From positions 1-27,941 of the IMG/VR virus record IMGVR_UViG_3300034073_002560: a stretch of DNA of 27,941 bases; one strand, given 5' to 3'. The notes beneath the pieces were generated by a model, which worked only from the letters and a program-made list of their open reading frames with translations, did no database searches and was not told the DNA's origin. Made by a program: the position numbers and the translations under genes. The DNA is from a virus. Shown here piece by piece: positions 17,385 to 26,700 of this stretch (position 1 is its first letter; every line of letters starts with the position of its first letter).

Positions 17385-20232
17385 GGAGAGAGCAGCAGAG
17401 ATAACGGAGGGGTATGGTAATTACATACACCTCTCCAGATATAGCCGTTGGATAGAGGAGGAGAATAGACGAGAGACATGGCCTGAAACTGTACGTCGTT
17501 ACATTACATTCTTCAAGGATAGGTTTAGTGAGCACGGTGATGTGTGTGCCCAGCTCGATATTGCAGAGCAATATATTCTTAAGAAGGAAGTGATGCCCTC
17601 AATGCGTTGTCTTATGACAGCAGGGAAAGCATTGGAGCGTGATAACATTGCTGGTTTTAATCCAGTGGTGGGTAATACAAAGGTGGTAGTACGCAACATC
17701 GGCAACATCCCAATTAAATATCTACATGAGGGAGAAACTTATGAGGTGTTGAATGTAAATAAAGAATGGACAGAAGCAACCTTTAAGTCGTATGGTATAC
17801 AAGACACTTACAAAGTGGTTACTAAACTCAACAGTAACACAGTGAAAGAAGTTGAATGTACTGCTAACCATCGCTGGGTATTGCTTGACGGGACTGTTAA
17901 GGCAACCTCTGAGTTATCTAAGGGTGATCGGCTACCATTTGCTTCAGCAAAGAAGCCAGAGATTGATGATGACTACTACTTAGGTATCCAGCATGGTATC
18001 GTGTACGGGGATGGTACAGCATCAAAAGCAGCAAAAAGAATTAAAGGATACGTTGTAAGATTGTGCGGACAAAGTAGAGAACTACTTTCCTACTTCAAAA
18101 ACTATCCTATCACGTACCCACCCTCTACAAATGGTGATCCATTAGTACAGATGTATGACGCATTTGCTGCCACACACGCTCTAAAAGAACTTCCTAGTAA
18201 TGGAGAGACAGACAGCTATTTACTTGGTTTCATCCGTGGGTGGATGGCTGCTGATGGTAGTGTTGGGAAGACTAGCTATGTTACCTTGTGTGTAAATGAC
18301 ATTGGTAAGAAGTGGTTGGAAACCTTTAGTGAAAGACTTGGTTTTGTAATACAACATATTAGAAAACAGTCTTCAGAAACCAATTATGGAAAGAGAACAC
18401 GCGATAGTTACATCATCTCTTTCAGTAGGAGTAGCATCACTGAGGATGATTTGCTCTGCTCATGGAAAAGAGAAAACTTCAAGTCGTTACAATCACACTA
18501 TGTAGTTTCTGAAGTAATCCCTACTGGAAATAAAGAGGAAGTGTTTTGTGCTGAAGTGCCTGAAACAAACACCTTCACTCTTGCTGGAGGATTAGTTACT
18601 GGTAACTGTTCAGCTATTGCTATTGATAATGTTAGGGCATTTGATGAGGTGTTGTATACACTGATGTGTGGCACAGGCGTTGGGTTTAGTGTGGAGAGAC
18701 AATATGTTTCCAAACTCCCAGAAGTTGCAGAAGCAATGTACCAAACAGACACGACAATCATTGTTGAAGATAGCAAGATTGGCTGGGCTAAATCCTACAG
18801 AGAACTCATCCAGCTTTTGTATGCTGGTCAGATGCCACGATGTGATGTGTCTAAGGTTCGGCCAGCAGGCTCTAGGCTCAAGACTTTTGGTGGACGAGCG
18901 AGTGGACCCAAGCCTCTGGTAGATTTATTCAAATTCACCGCTGATGTTTTTAGTAAGGCTGTTGGGCGTAAACTATCTAGCATTGAATGTCACGACATTG
19001 TATGTAAAATTGCAGAGGTGGTGGTGGTAGGGGGAGTGAGACGTAGTGCCCTCATTTCCCTATCCAATCTATCAGATGATAGAATGAGAGAGGCTAAGAG
19101 TGGTATGTGGTGGGATGCCAATCCACAGAGAGCATTGGCGAATAATAGTGCTGCGTATACAGAGAAACCAGACCTCTCTATATTTATGAAGGAATGGGTT
19201 AGTTTGTATAACAGCAAGAGTGGGGAGAGAGGGATAGTGAATAGGGTGGCTTTTGATAAGCAGGCTGCTAAGTATGGTAGGCGTGCTCCATATAATAATG
19301 GCTTCCTAACTAACCCGTGCGGTGAAATAATTTTGAGGAGTGGGCAAGTGTGTAACCTCACGGAGGTGGTGGTGAGGAGCTACGACAATTGGGAAACTCT
19401 ATCAGAGAAGGCAGAGATAGCTTCCTTCCTAGGAACATTACAGGCTAGCCTAACAGACTTCCGCTACCTTCGTAGTGTGTGGAAACGTAACACAGAAGAG
19501 GAAGCATTGCTAGGCGTTAGCCTAACAGGCGTGATGGACAACCCCCTAACCTACACAATAAACGCTAAATTAAAGGAGATGCTGAATGACCTACGCCAAA
19601 CAGTTGTGGACATTAACAAGAAATGGGCTGCCACTATCGGTATTGCTCCTTCTGCTGCTACTACTGCTAACAAGCCCTCTGGTACTGTTTCACAATTGGT
19701 GGATTGTGCCTCTGGCATTCATCCCCGGTACGCTTATCACTATGTGCGGAGAGTTCGTAACGACAAGAAAGACCCTCTTTCCCTATTGATGAAGGACATG
19801 GGGATTCCCTGTGAGGAAGACAAACTAAACCCTAACGCTTATGTATTCAGCTTCCCTATGCGTGCCCCAGAGGGAGCCATTACAACAGCCTCTCTTTCTG
19901 CACAGTCACATCTGGAATTGTGGAAGGTGTATAGGGATTATTGGTGTGAGCACAATCCCTCCGTCACTGTCAGCTATAGTGATGATGAGTTTTTGGGAGT
20001 GGGTGCATGGGTGTGGGAGAATTGGGAGAATGTAGGGGGGATTAGTTTCCTCCCTCGTAGTGAGCATGTATACGCTCAAGCACCCTATGAGGCTATTACA
20101 GAGGAGACATGGAAGGCTATGGTAGATGCTATGCCTAAGCTGGATTGGAGCAAGCTGAAGGAATATGAGAGTGAGGATAATGTTACTAATACAAAAGAAC
20201 TAGCCTGCACAGCAGGCCATTGTGAACTATAG
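17371..20232 (+). CDS. Class II (B12-dependent) ribonucleotide reductase with intein
   Basis: A 953-residue precursor that becomes a 638-residue enzyme after a 315-residue intein leaves. It reduces ribonucleoside triphosphates using adenosylcobalamin. Active-site residues match the Lactobacillus-type monomeric enzyme: first redox Cys in GFN/CSAIA (precursor C413, right after the intein), thiyl Cys and Glu in NPCGE (C650, E652), second redox Cys in CNLTE (C661, 11 residues later as in the family), and a C-terminal relay pair in ACTAGHC (C946, C951). ATG 17371 with AAGGGG upstream is chosen; the frame is open to 17281 but overlaps a gene. It supplies dNTPs with or without oxygen, provided the host makes or imports B12. 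Confidence 0.93.
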   Translation: MSNYEERAAEITEGYGNYIHLSRYSRWIEEENRRETWPETVRRYITFFKDRFSEHGDVCAQLDIAEQYILKKEVMPSMRCLMTAGKALERDNIAGFNPVVGNTKVVVRNIGNIPIKYLHEGETYEVLNVNKEWTEATFKSYGIQDTYKVVTKLNSNTVKEVECTANHRWVLLDGTVKATSELSKGDRLPFASAKKPEIDDDYYLGIQHGIVYGDGTASKAAKRIKGYVVRLCGQSRELLSYFKNYPITYPPSTNGDPLVQMYDAFAATHALKELPSNGETDSYLLGFIRGWMAADGSVGKTSYVTLCVNDIGKKWLETFSERLGFVIQHIRKQSSETNYGKRTRDSYIISFSRSSITEDDLLCSWKRENFKSLQSHYVVSEVIPTGNKEEVFCAEVPETNTFTLAGGLVTGNCSAIAIDNVRAFDEVLYTLMCGTGVGFSVERQYVSKLPEVAEAMYQTDTTIIVEDSKIGWAKSYRELIQLLYAGQMPRCDVSKVRPAGSRLKTFGGRASGPKPLVDLFKFTADVFSKAVGRKLSSIECHDIVCKIAEVVVVGGVRRSALISLSNLSDDRMREAKSGMWWDANPQRALANNSAAYTEKPDLSIFMKEWVSLYNSKSGERGIVNRVAFDKQAAKYGRRAPYNNGFLTNPCGEIILRSGQVCNLTEVVVRSYDNWETLSEKAEIASFLGTLQASLTDFRYLRSVWKRNTEEEALLGVSLTGVMDNPLTYTINAKLKEMLNDLRQTVVDINKKWAATIGIAPSAATTANKPSGTVSQLVDCASGIHPRYAYHYVRRVRNDKKDPLSLLMKDMGIPCEEDKLNPNAYVFSFPMRAPEGAITTASLSAQSHLELWKVYRDYWCEHNPSVTVSYSDDEFLGVGAWVWENWENVGGISFLPRSEHVYAQAPYEAITEETWKAMVDAMPKLDWSKLKEYESEDNVTNTKELACTAGHCEL
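17662..18606 (+). mobile_element. Class 3-type intein with LAGLIDADG endonuclease
   Basis: A 315-residue intein in frame. Block A is PVVGNTKV, so residue 1 is Pro, not Cys or Ser. Block B TANHRW has T67, H70 and W72. Block F is EVFCAEV with C296, and block G is GGLVTGN with T313 and terminal N315. W-C-T at these places is the triplet of class 3 inteins, where the block F Cys does the first step. The +1 residue is Cys, whereas Ser or Thr is usual in class 3. Two LAGLIDADG motifs, LGIQHGIVYGDG (107-118) and LGFIRGWMAADG (188-199), mark a DNA endonuclease for homing. Confidence 0.92.
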
Positions 20233-20243
20233 GAGAATATGAA

Positions 20244-20453
20244 ATGAGCCTATCAAAGAACATTGTAGGACGAGCATACATCACAGCAAACCAGGCCCAC
20301 AATCGTAACCCTGCTCTCCCTGTTATCACAGGGAAGATTAGGTTTGATGATGGAGATGAATATTGGATTGATTTCTGGCAGAGTAGGAATGGTGAGCCAA
20401 ATGTATTTACAGGAAACATCCTAGTACCACCAGTAAAGAAGGAAACAACTTAA
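20244..20453 (+). CDS. Small hypothetical protein
   Basis: A 69-residue protein with a strand-rich middle (ITGKIRFDDGDEYWIDFWQS), possibly a small beta barrel. ACTATAGGAGAATATGAA gives the ribosome site. It follows the reductase by 11 bases and touches the next gene (1-base overlap). No family recognised with confidence. Confidence 0.65.
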   Translation: MSLSKNIVGRAYITANQAHNRNPALPVITGKIRFDDGDEYWIDFWQSRNGEPNVFTGNILVPPVKKETT

Positions 20454-20659
20454 TGCCAATATACGATTATGAATGTAAGAATTGTGGCAGAGTGTTTGAA
20501 GACATATGTCTCACCACTGTTAGCCACGCTCCTCCTCCTATATGTCCTAGTTGTTATGCTATGAATGTGGAGAGGAAGGCTAGTGCCACCAAGAATGTTA
20601 AGTATTATGGTGGTGGGACATACAAGAAAGACTACAGAGATACAGGAGATTGGGCATGA
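20453..20659 (+). CDS. FmdB-type zinc-ribbon protein
   Basis: A 68-residue protein that begins MPIYDYECKNCGRVFE, the hallmark of the FmdB/CxxC-CxxC zinc-ribbon family, with the second pair in CPSC (about 32-35). It ends with a Gly/Tyr/Lys tail. These regulators or adaptors are common in phages and bacteria, and their targets are mostly unknown. The stop overlaps the next start by 4 bases. Confidence 0.8.
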   Translation: MPIYDYECKNCGRVFEDICLTTVSHAPPPICPSCYAMNVERKASATKNVKYYGGGTYKKDYRDTGDWA

Positions 20660-20865
20660 ATACAGGTTGGCAGAAAGACAAAGAGTGTGAGGGCTGCAAT
20701 GATTGTATGGAAGAGGAGAATGAGCGCAGCAAAGACACAACATTATTCAATATAAATGTTTCTGGTATGGGAATCCTTGGAAACATCACTCTACTACTAA
20801 TAGTGTTTTATGGTGACCCTGATATTGCTGATGGTATTATTCACTTTCTTCAATCGTTCAATTAA
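20656..20865 (+). CDS. Small protein with one membrane span
   Basis: A 69-residue protein with CEGC..C near residues 11-17 and a probable membrane or buried hydrophobic segment (MGILGNITLLLIVFYG) around 38-53. The start overlaps the FmdB-type gene. Function unknown. Confidence 0.6.
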   Translation: MNTGWQKDKECEGCNDCMEEENERSKDTTLFNINVSGMGILGNITLLLIVFYGDPDIADGIIHFLQSFN

Positions 20866-20917
20866 ACAATGACACATAGCACAAGGACGTGCATCATTCA
20901 CATAATAAGGAGGAGAT

Positions 20918-21403
20918 ATGAAACATTCTGGTATGGGATTTTCATCTGTCTTTGACGATATGTTTCAGCAGAGAAAAGATAATGTATTAAAGGTAAGTGA
21001 GGAATGGTATGTGTCCTCCACTCTCCCTATTTCATACATCCCTATTTCTGATTTGTCACCAATGGCTAGATCAAGGGAACACAAGACACATCAAGTGATG
21101 GTGAGTTTGATGAATAAAGGATTTTTATACAACCCTCTGGTGGTGTTTAGGCTAACATCCAATGATTGGAAACTCATCAAATCCTCCCTCCATCCTTCAA
21201 TGGATAGTCCTCCTTCAGAAGGATGGCATAACATGGTGATGTGTGGATGTAACAGATATGAGGCCGCTAAGAGATTGGGATATGGGGAGGTGGCATGTGT
21301 GATAGTGGGGAGTTGGGAAGCTGGGGTAGAGGTGTGTAAGAGAACAGAGAAAGACAAGAGATGGAAGACAGATGGTGTTGTCCTCCCTAAGCCTAAACAA
21401 TAA
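20918..21403 (+). CDS. ParB-like (ParB/Srx fold) protein
   Basis: A 161-residue protein with a ParB/sulfiredoxin-like core: ISDLSPMARSREHKTHQVM (about 44-62), a NPLVVF strand, then CGCNRYEAAKRLGY (about 109-122), equivalent to the GHRRxxAxKxLG box of ParB domains, and a following VACVIVGSW strand. The Arg of the box is kept; the Gly-His pair is replaced by Cys-Asn. No HTH domain follows, so it is not a partition protein as such. Phage ParB-like domains can be nucleases or DNA binders. AAGGAGGAGAT is a strong ribosome site. Confidence 0.7.
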   Translation: MKHSGMGFSSVFDDMFQQRKDNVLKVSEEWYVSSTLPISYIPISDLSPMARSREHKTHQVMVSLMNKGFLYNPLVVFRLTSNDWKLIKSSLHPSMDSPPSEGWHNMVMCGCNRYEAAKRLGYGEVACVIVGSWEAGVEVCKRTEKDKRWKTDGVVLPKPKQ

Positions 21404-21417
21404 TACTAGGAGAATAT

Positions 21418-21852
21418 ATGTCTATCTTTAAGACACATAATGTAGCAATCATTGCCTCACGTCATGTAGAGGTGTTGGTGGAGGAAGCATCGAAGATGAT
21501 GGATGCTGGATGGATATTGATGGGAGGGCTAGCCGTAGGGGAGCATGAGAAATTCCTCACCATGAAGCACCTCTCCCCTGCCCCAACAGGGGAATACGTC
21601 CCCTTTCAGGAACACTTCTTCCCTGTTGGTCTGCTGCCCCTTCCTACAGGGCCTTTAGAGCCCTCTTCCCCCCCTACCCACTACCCTGGTATGGGTGAGG
21701 GGGAGATAGCGCCTCCTAGCCCTTCCCAAGAGGCTACAGAGGCATCCCCATCCCCCACCTCTACCCAGCCAAAGGCTAAGAGAGGGAGACCCCCTAGACC
21801 CCCTACTTCCACCACCAGAAAAGTGCAGAAGGAGAAGAACAATGCCCACTGA
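21418..21852 (+). CDS. DUF1737-like protein with Pro-rich AT-hook tail
   Basis: A 144-residue protein. Residues 1-50 form a small domain with EASKMMDAGWILMGGLAV, similar to DUF1737 (a short GWxLxGG fold in small phage and bacterial proteins). Residues 52-125 are low-complexity, rich in Pro, Ser, Thr and Glu. The end KAKRGRPPRPP is a classic AT-hook core (RGRP), followed by a basic tail. AT-hooks bind the minor groove of AT-rich DNA. The tail DNA is unusually C-rich on the plus strand. TAGGAGAATAT precedes the ATG; the end overlaps the next gene by 11 bases. Confidence 0.75.
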   Translation: MSIFKTHNVAIIASRHVEVLVEEASKMMDAGWILMGGLAVGEHEKFLTMKHLSPAPTGEYVPFQEHFFPVGLLPLPTGPLEPSSPPTHYPGMGEGEIAPPSPSQEATEASPSPTSTQPKAKRGRPPRPPTSTTRKVQKEKNNAH

Positions 21853-22420
21853 AGGACGTTACCTAGAGCAATACCGTGAGATACATGCCTCCCGTAAGTA
21901 CGGGACTAGCAGCAATAAGATGGGAAGAGCTATAGGACTACTACTAGCTAAACACTATACATCTATATTCCCTGATAAAGATATTCCTAATAGTATATTA
22001 GATTATGGATGTGGACAATCTTCTACTATAGATGATATAGGACAATATCTAGATATACCTAAAGAGAATAGATATAAATATGATTGGGCTATTCCTGGGA
22101 TAGATAAGTTTCCTAATAAGAAAGTAGATGTATGGATATGTACTGATGTATTAGAACACATACCAGAAGAAGAACTACCTGAAGTAATGAGAGAACTAAA
22201 GAGCTTAGGAGGTATGGGATATGTTGTAGTACATACAGGGAAGGCTCTTAATTCTCTCCCTAATGGAGAGAATGCACATTGTACTATCTGGAATAAGGAA
22301 GAATGGAATAGTTATATTAAAAAATATTTCCCTGTTGTAATAGGTATTCCCTCAATAGCTGTAAACAGAGGAGATAATACAGCTACATTTATTGTACTCT
22401 CTTCTGCTAAACATAAGTGA
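21842..22420 (+). CDS. SAM-dependent methyltransferase, class I
   Basis: A 192-residue Rossmann-fold methyltransferase. Motif I is ILDYGCGQ (52-59), and a post-motif II TDVLEHIPEEEL (101-112) with the acidic DVLEH is typical of small-molecule methyltransferases (UbiE/Ubie-like group). There is no DNA methylase signature such as DPPY, so a sugar, lipid or small molecule target is more likely. Codon use is visibly AT-rich (ATA, AGA, TTA), unlike the upstream gene, which hints at separate origin. It is the last rightward gene, and its end overlaps the leftward gene by 14 bases. Confidence 0.75.
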   Translation: MPTEGRYLEQYREIHASRKYGTSSNKMGRAIGLLLAKHYTSIFPDKDIPNSILDYGCGQSSTIDDIGQYLDIPKENRYKYDWAIPGIDKFPNKKVDVWICTDVLEHIPEEELPEVMRELKSLGGMGYVVVHTGKALNSLPNGENAHCTIWNKEEWNSYIKKYFPVVIGIPSIAVNRGDNTATFIVLSSAKHK

Positions 22421-22982
22421 TGTAGCCTAGGGAAGATAGGGTAGAGAATATACCTCTCTCCCTATCTACTCTATGACAATCTACAATTAGTATTTGTTTA
22501 GTATGTCTCTCTCTAGTAAGGTATCCATCAAACCCCACTACATCTATATTCCCATAATGTTTTATACTTAATAACATTCCTACTAGTCCTGTAGTAGGCT
22601 TAATTCTTCTAGTAGTTCTTCCTGATAATTCCCATTCTTCTATGTCCATGTCTGTCTCTACTATCTTAACTATCTCTTCATATTCTTCTGGGCTAACACT
22701 GTAAGTGTTAGGGCTGGATGAATAGTAATGTGGGATATATGTTCTTCCAGAAGTATGGATTATAGTATTAGCTCTTTCTATATAAGGACGTATATCCCAT
22801 CTTCTCATAAGATAGTCTGTTAACCCACTATACCAAATTATGTATGGGTTATGCTCTTCCAGCTTATTCTTATTCAAATCCAATATCCCTCTATTACACA
22901 CTCCTATTACATCATATGTTTCATACATTGTTTCTAATATGTTTCCCTGTATTTCCCCTCCTCCTACTAATAACATTTTCAT
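22407..22982 (-). CDS. Sialyltransferase-like glycosyltransferase
   Basis: A 191-residue protein with a GT29/GT42-like plan. An N-terminal nucleotide-sugar strand and loop MLLVGGGEIQGN is followed, in the second half, by PTTGLVGMLLSI (129-140), a strand, VVGFDG (148-153) and a late histidine in DCHRV (H170). This is the order seen around the sialyl motifs and in bacterial Cst-type enzymes (P-T/S-TG...GFD...H). It would move a sugar to a surface or virion glycan, but donor and acceptor are unknown. It starts by a 4-base overlap with the holin stop. AT-rich codons match the methyltransferase opposite. The fold call is by motif order only. Confidence 0.5.
   Translation of the reverse strand: MKMLLVGGGEIQGNILETMYETYDVIGVCNRGILDLNKNKLEEHNPYIIWYSGLTDYLMRRWDIRPYIERANTIIHTSGRTYIPHYYSSSPNTYSVSPEEYEEIVKIVETDMDIEEWELSGRTTRRIKPTTGLVGMLLSIKHYGNIDVVGFDGYLTRERHTKQILIVDCHRVDRERGIFSTLSSLGYITYV
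22435..22466. terminator. Hairpin at the convergent gene ends
   Basis: GATAGGG (22435-22441) pairs with CCCTATC (22460-22466), and inside them AGAG (22443-22446) pairs with CTCT (22456-22459) with one bulged T. This gives an 11-bp stem and a 9-base loop. It lies just past the rightward methyltransferase stop and inside the last codons of the leftward gene. It could stop transcription from the left side, but there is no T-run on either strand. Confidence 0.35.
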
Positions 22983-23389
22983 TTACTAACACCCTTTATT
23001 TTCTCAGCAGTTCTTAGTCCTCCTAAGCCTAGGAGAGATAGAACAAGAGTCATCAGTTCTCCTGATTCCAATACAGGAATAACAACCCCTTCATATTCAT
23101 CTGGATTCATAGATACATATGCTCCTAACATAGGAGCTAGAATGAATTGATACCCTATCCCTATAGCACATATCCAGCCTAATGCTGGTCTCCATCCAGC
23201 AACAAACACTGTCCTATGTTTAGCCTCTTCAATGTTAGTCATAGCCTGAAGAATATGAGGCTGTTGTAATAGTTTCTGTACTTCTAATTCTGCTCTAAGC
23301 CTCTCCTCATCAGAGGTGAATAGGCCATCAAGCCCTTCCATTATTCCCTTAGTGATTCCTGTAATAGGATTAAGGTCTAGGACGCTCAT
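22979..23389 (-). CDS. Holin, 3TM family
   Basis: A 136-residue protein of the phage Holin_3TMs type. It has an amphipathic N-terminal part (residues 1-60) with an E/K-rich helix, then VAGWRPALGWICAIGIGYQFI (about 63-83), the GWRPxxGW signature of this family, and a second hydrophobic stretch ELMTLVLSLLGLGG (about 111-124). It should form holes in the inner membrane at lysis, letting the endolysin out. It sits between endolysin and the glycosyltransferase-like gene, coupled to both by ATGA overlaps. Confidence 0.85.
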   Translation of the reverse strand: MSVLDLNPITGITKGIMEGLDGLFTSDEERLRAELEVQKLLQQPHILQAMTNIEEAKHRTVFVAGWRPALGWICAIGIGYQFILAPMLGAYVSMNPDEYEGVVIPVLESGELMTLVLSLLGLGGLRTAEKIKGVSK

Positions 23390-23766
23390 AGCTTCTTCTC
23401 CTCACATTCCCCAACATCTCCCCATCTAGCCTGTCTCTTTCTCACATCAATGTGTGTGAATGTCCCATATCTCCCTATCCCATACTTCCCCTTGAATGTC
23501 TCCTCCAGCTCTCTCTGTACACACCTAGCATGTGTATTGGCTACAACAATATCTGCTGCCTCTCCTGTTAGGTGTTTACTTCCGGGCATCCCCCCTACTT
23601 TCGTGTTGTGTGCAGCACAACGTACACCAGAGTTAATATAAACAGGGGAGTCAAAATACTCTCTAATACTGTCGAGTACATCTAATAGCTCCTTATTAGG
23701 AATATAAAGCCCACATCCACACTTACAACACAACTCTTCTTCTGAAAAATATTTACTTAGTTTCAT
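23386..23766 (-). CDS. Endolysin, peptidase M15 family
   Basis: A 126-residue D-Ala-D-Ala-type metallopeptidase. Zinc ligands are in SKHLTGEAADI (H65, D72) and THIDVR (H105, with D107), preceded by the family's SGVRCAAHN. It has a CCKCGC cluster at 13-18 not needed for catalysis. There is no signal peptide, so export depends on the holin next door. It cleaves peptidoglycan cross-links or stem peptides. It is coupled by a 4-base overlap to the giant virion gene upstream and the holin downstream. Length is typical of small M15 phage lysins. Confidence 0.9.
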   Translation of the reverse strand: MKLSKYFSEEELCCKCGCGLYIPNKELLDVLDSIREYFDSPVYINSGVRCAAHNTKVGGMPGSKHLTGEAADIVVANTHARCVQRELEETFKGKYGIGRYGTFTHIDVRKRQARWGDVGECEEKKL

Positions 23767-26700
23767 GGCTTAGTTCCTAGTAGTGATGGTGTGAAGGTAT
23801 CAAATATGTTTTCCATTGTCTCTCTGCTTGGGGGGGTTTGAGACCTAGTTAGTCCACTCTTAGGTGTTGTTTGTATACTCTGTCCTAGTTCTGATGGCAA
23901 AGGATAGTCCCACTTTGCCCCTGTTCTTAATGTATTCTTTGACATATCAATCACAGGTAGATTGAGTAAGCGAGCAAACTTATTTGCCATAATCCTAAAT
24001 GTCTCTGCGTCCCCTCCCTTCTCCAATCTCTCTGGGTTTATGAATATTGCTCTTGGTATAATGTTTCCAGTGAATGATTCATGTGGGTATTCTGCCTTTC
24101 TATCGAATGGCATTCTCTCCAAGTCAGCAGTGCTCAATCCTTCCCCTGGGGAGTACCCATTTGTAATTTCATAATCTGGGACAATAGGAGGTTCAACACC
24201 AAACTCTTCATCCCACATTCCTTTAGAAGCCCTACTTGATCCTGTTTTAACTCTTCCTAGAAGTATACTTGTCCTATTCTGATAATCAAAGACAGTGACA
24301 TTCTTTAATTCACTAAACGCATCGCTATTAAAGTTACGTCTTGTTACACCCTCTCCTAGAATACCAATGGCTCCTATTGGTTGGTTTGCTGTACATGCTC
24401 CTCCAGATATACAGGTTATTTTTGGTAGCTCTGATAGGCGCTTTGCTAAATCATCTGCTCCCTCATACCCGGCATACGCCACTAACCCATGGTAGGTTAG
24501 GGATGTGTTTCCTCCCTCTTTTGCAAATTTTTCTAGTAGTTTTTCTACATCATCTACGTCCTTCTTTAATGCAGACAACCTAGAGGTTATCTTTTTCTCT
24601 GTGTCCATAACCCTACGGGCATTATCTTCAACACCATTCCAAAATTGTTTTCCTTGTTGACTGGCAGCGGAGGCAGAAGTGGTTGAATACATACTTCCTA
24701 GTTCTGCTGAAGACAACATATCTCCTGCCTCCCCAACCTTAAATCCTGCTTCTTGTGCTAAACTCATGTTTGAATCCATAGAGTAGTTAACTTTGTCAGC
24801 TACCATTGTTTTAACTATACTGCTACCATCTTGGTTTGTTTTGTAAACAGCCTTCACCACGGGAGTGAGAGCATTTTCTAATACTTGCATTAATATATCT
24901 TGTTCTTCTTTTGGTAAAGCTTTGAAATCAACATTACCATTGTTTTTACTTGTTACTCTTATGTCGCCCATTATATCTCTTACCCTTTCTTTAGCATCTA
25001 AATAAGCATTGCCTGGTATTTGATCCACCATACTAACAGTCCATCCTTCCAATTTAGGAAAAGGAGATAAGACACTTCTCTCTAAAATACGTTCTATGTC
25101 TGGGGCAACAGTAAAGCCATACTTATCACCAATCCTAACTATTTCCTGTGCTAAGTTTCGTGCTTCTTTGCTTGGGTTGGTGTTTGCTTCATCGTGTCGG
25201 ATTAAAAACTCATCTATCTGTTTAGCCACTTTATTCTGCCATTCTTTGTCCTTTGTTGTTTGTGCCACTCCATGAAATTCCCGTATAGCCTCTTTCTCAC
25301 TAAGCAATCCACTACGCAGCATCTCACCAATTTCTCCTAAATCCATAGACTTATTAAATAATACATTAACATCTACTGTTAATAACTTGGAAAGAGACTT
25401 TAAGAAGTCTGGTTCTGGTTTATACTCCTTCACTCCAAATGTTTTATACACATCTTCTATAGTAACTCCTTTCCATGTTTCTGGATTTTTCTGTATAGCA
25501 TCCAATAAATCCCTACTAGTAAGTGGTATGTATACCGATGTTTCACCAACAGTGCTACCTAACCTAGCAGCAGGAAACACAGGAATACCCATCTTCTGTA
25601 CTTCTGCTCCTGCTCTCAGCAATGCCCCAGTGTCTCCGGTTGCTGCTGCTTCTTCAGCCCCACGCTGAAGGAGCTGCACCACTTCGTCAATCTTCTCATC
25701 TCCATATCTCTGTCTGGCTTGTGTTATGGTTCCAATAATACCAGCCTGATCTTTTGCTGGACCTTTTAATAAAGAGCCTCCAGAGGCTTCCCTACCCATC
25801 AACTTAACTAATGAATAGGCTCCTGCTACAAATGGAGCAGCTGCTTTAGTAGCCATACCAATCTTACTAGCAATAAGGGTAGGGTCTGCAAAGCCCCCAG
25901 CAATAACAGAGGCATCATCTGGATTGGCTGACATAGCCCTAATAAGCTGTCTGTGTCCTCCTGGCCCTTCTCCATAGCCTTGTGTGTCATAGCCCTTGAT
26001 GCTTCTATACACATCACTGACAGCTCCCATAACATCTCCCGGCAGTCCTGCCACCACCCCTACACTCCCTGTCATAGCCTTTCTCATACCACTGTCTTCA
26101 TTGAGAGGGTTGGAGTGATAGCCAATGTCTCTCAAACTATCCTCTAACGTAGGCTCATACTCTGGACTAATAACAGGCTCCTCCACAACTTCCTGATAAT
26201 AGCTATCCAGATGTGCTCCCTCTCTAGCCAGCCTAGCTCTTCTAGCCCACACCTCTGCATCCCTCCCTTCTTCCATCTTCTCCCCTAATTGTTTTTCCCA
26301 ATAAGAAATAAAATCACTGGAGCTTCTTCCCTCCCCTTTATTAAGGGCCATATTCCGCTCTACATCGCTCGCTAAGGCTTCCTCATCTGTCCCCGCTACT
26401 CCCCTATTCCTAGCATTATTCCATATCTCTACAGCCCCTCTAGCGCCCTGCTGATGGGCTAGATAGAGGGTGGTGGGGGTGATAGGGACATTGTTTTTCT
26501 TTAACACCCTCGCATTGTCTTTTGCTAGGGCAATGAATGCAGCCTCACTCTTCCCTACATCACTACGATAGTCGTTCCCCTCTTCGTCTATCAGGCCATA
26601 TTGTTTCCCTGTTCCTTTTGTGAATTGATAGAGACCCCTAGCTCCTGTTGGAGAAACAGCTTCAGGATTGTTGCTGCTCTCAATATCCCTAACAGCAGCA

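Noticed and set aside
22979-23766. Signal-arrest-release endolysin
   Set aside because: The M15 protein starts with a charged soluble sequence and no N-terminal hydrophobic segment.
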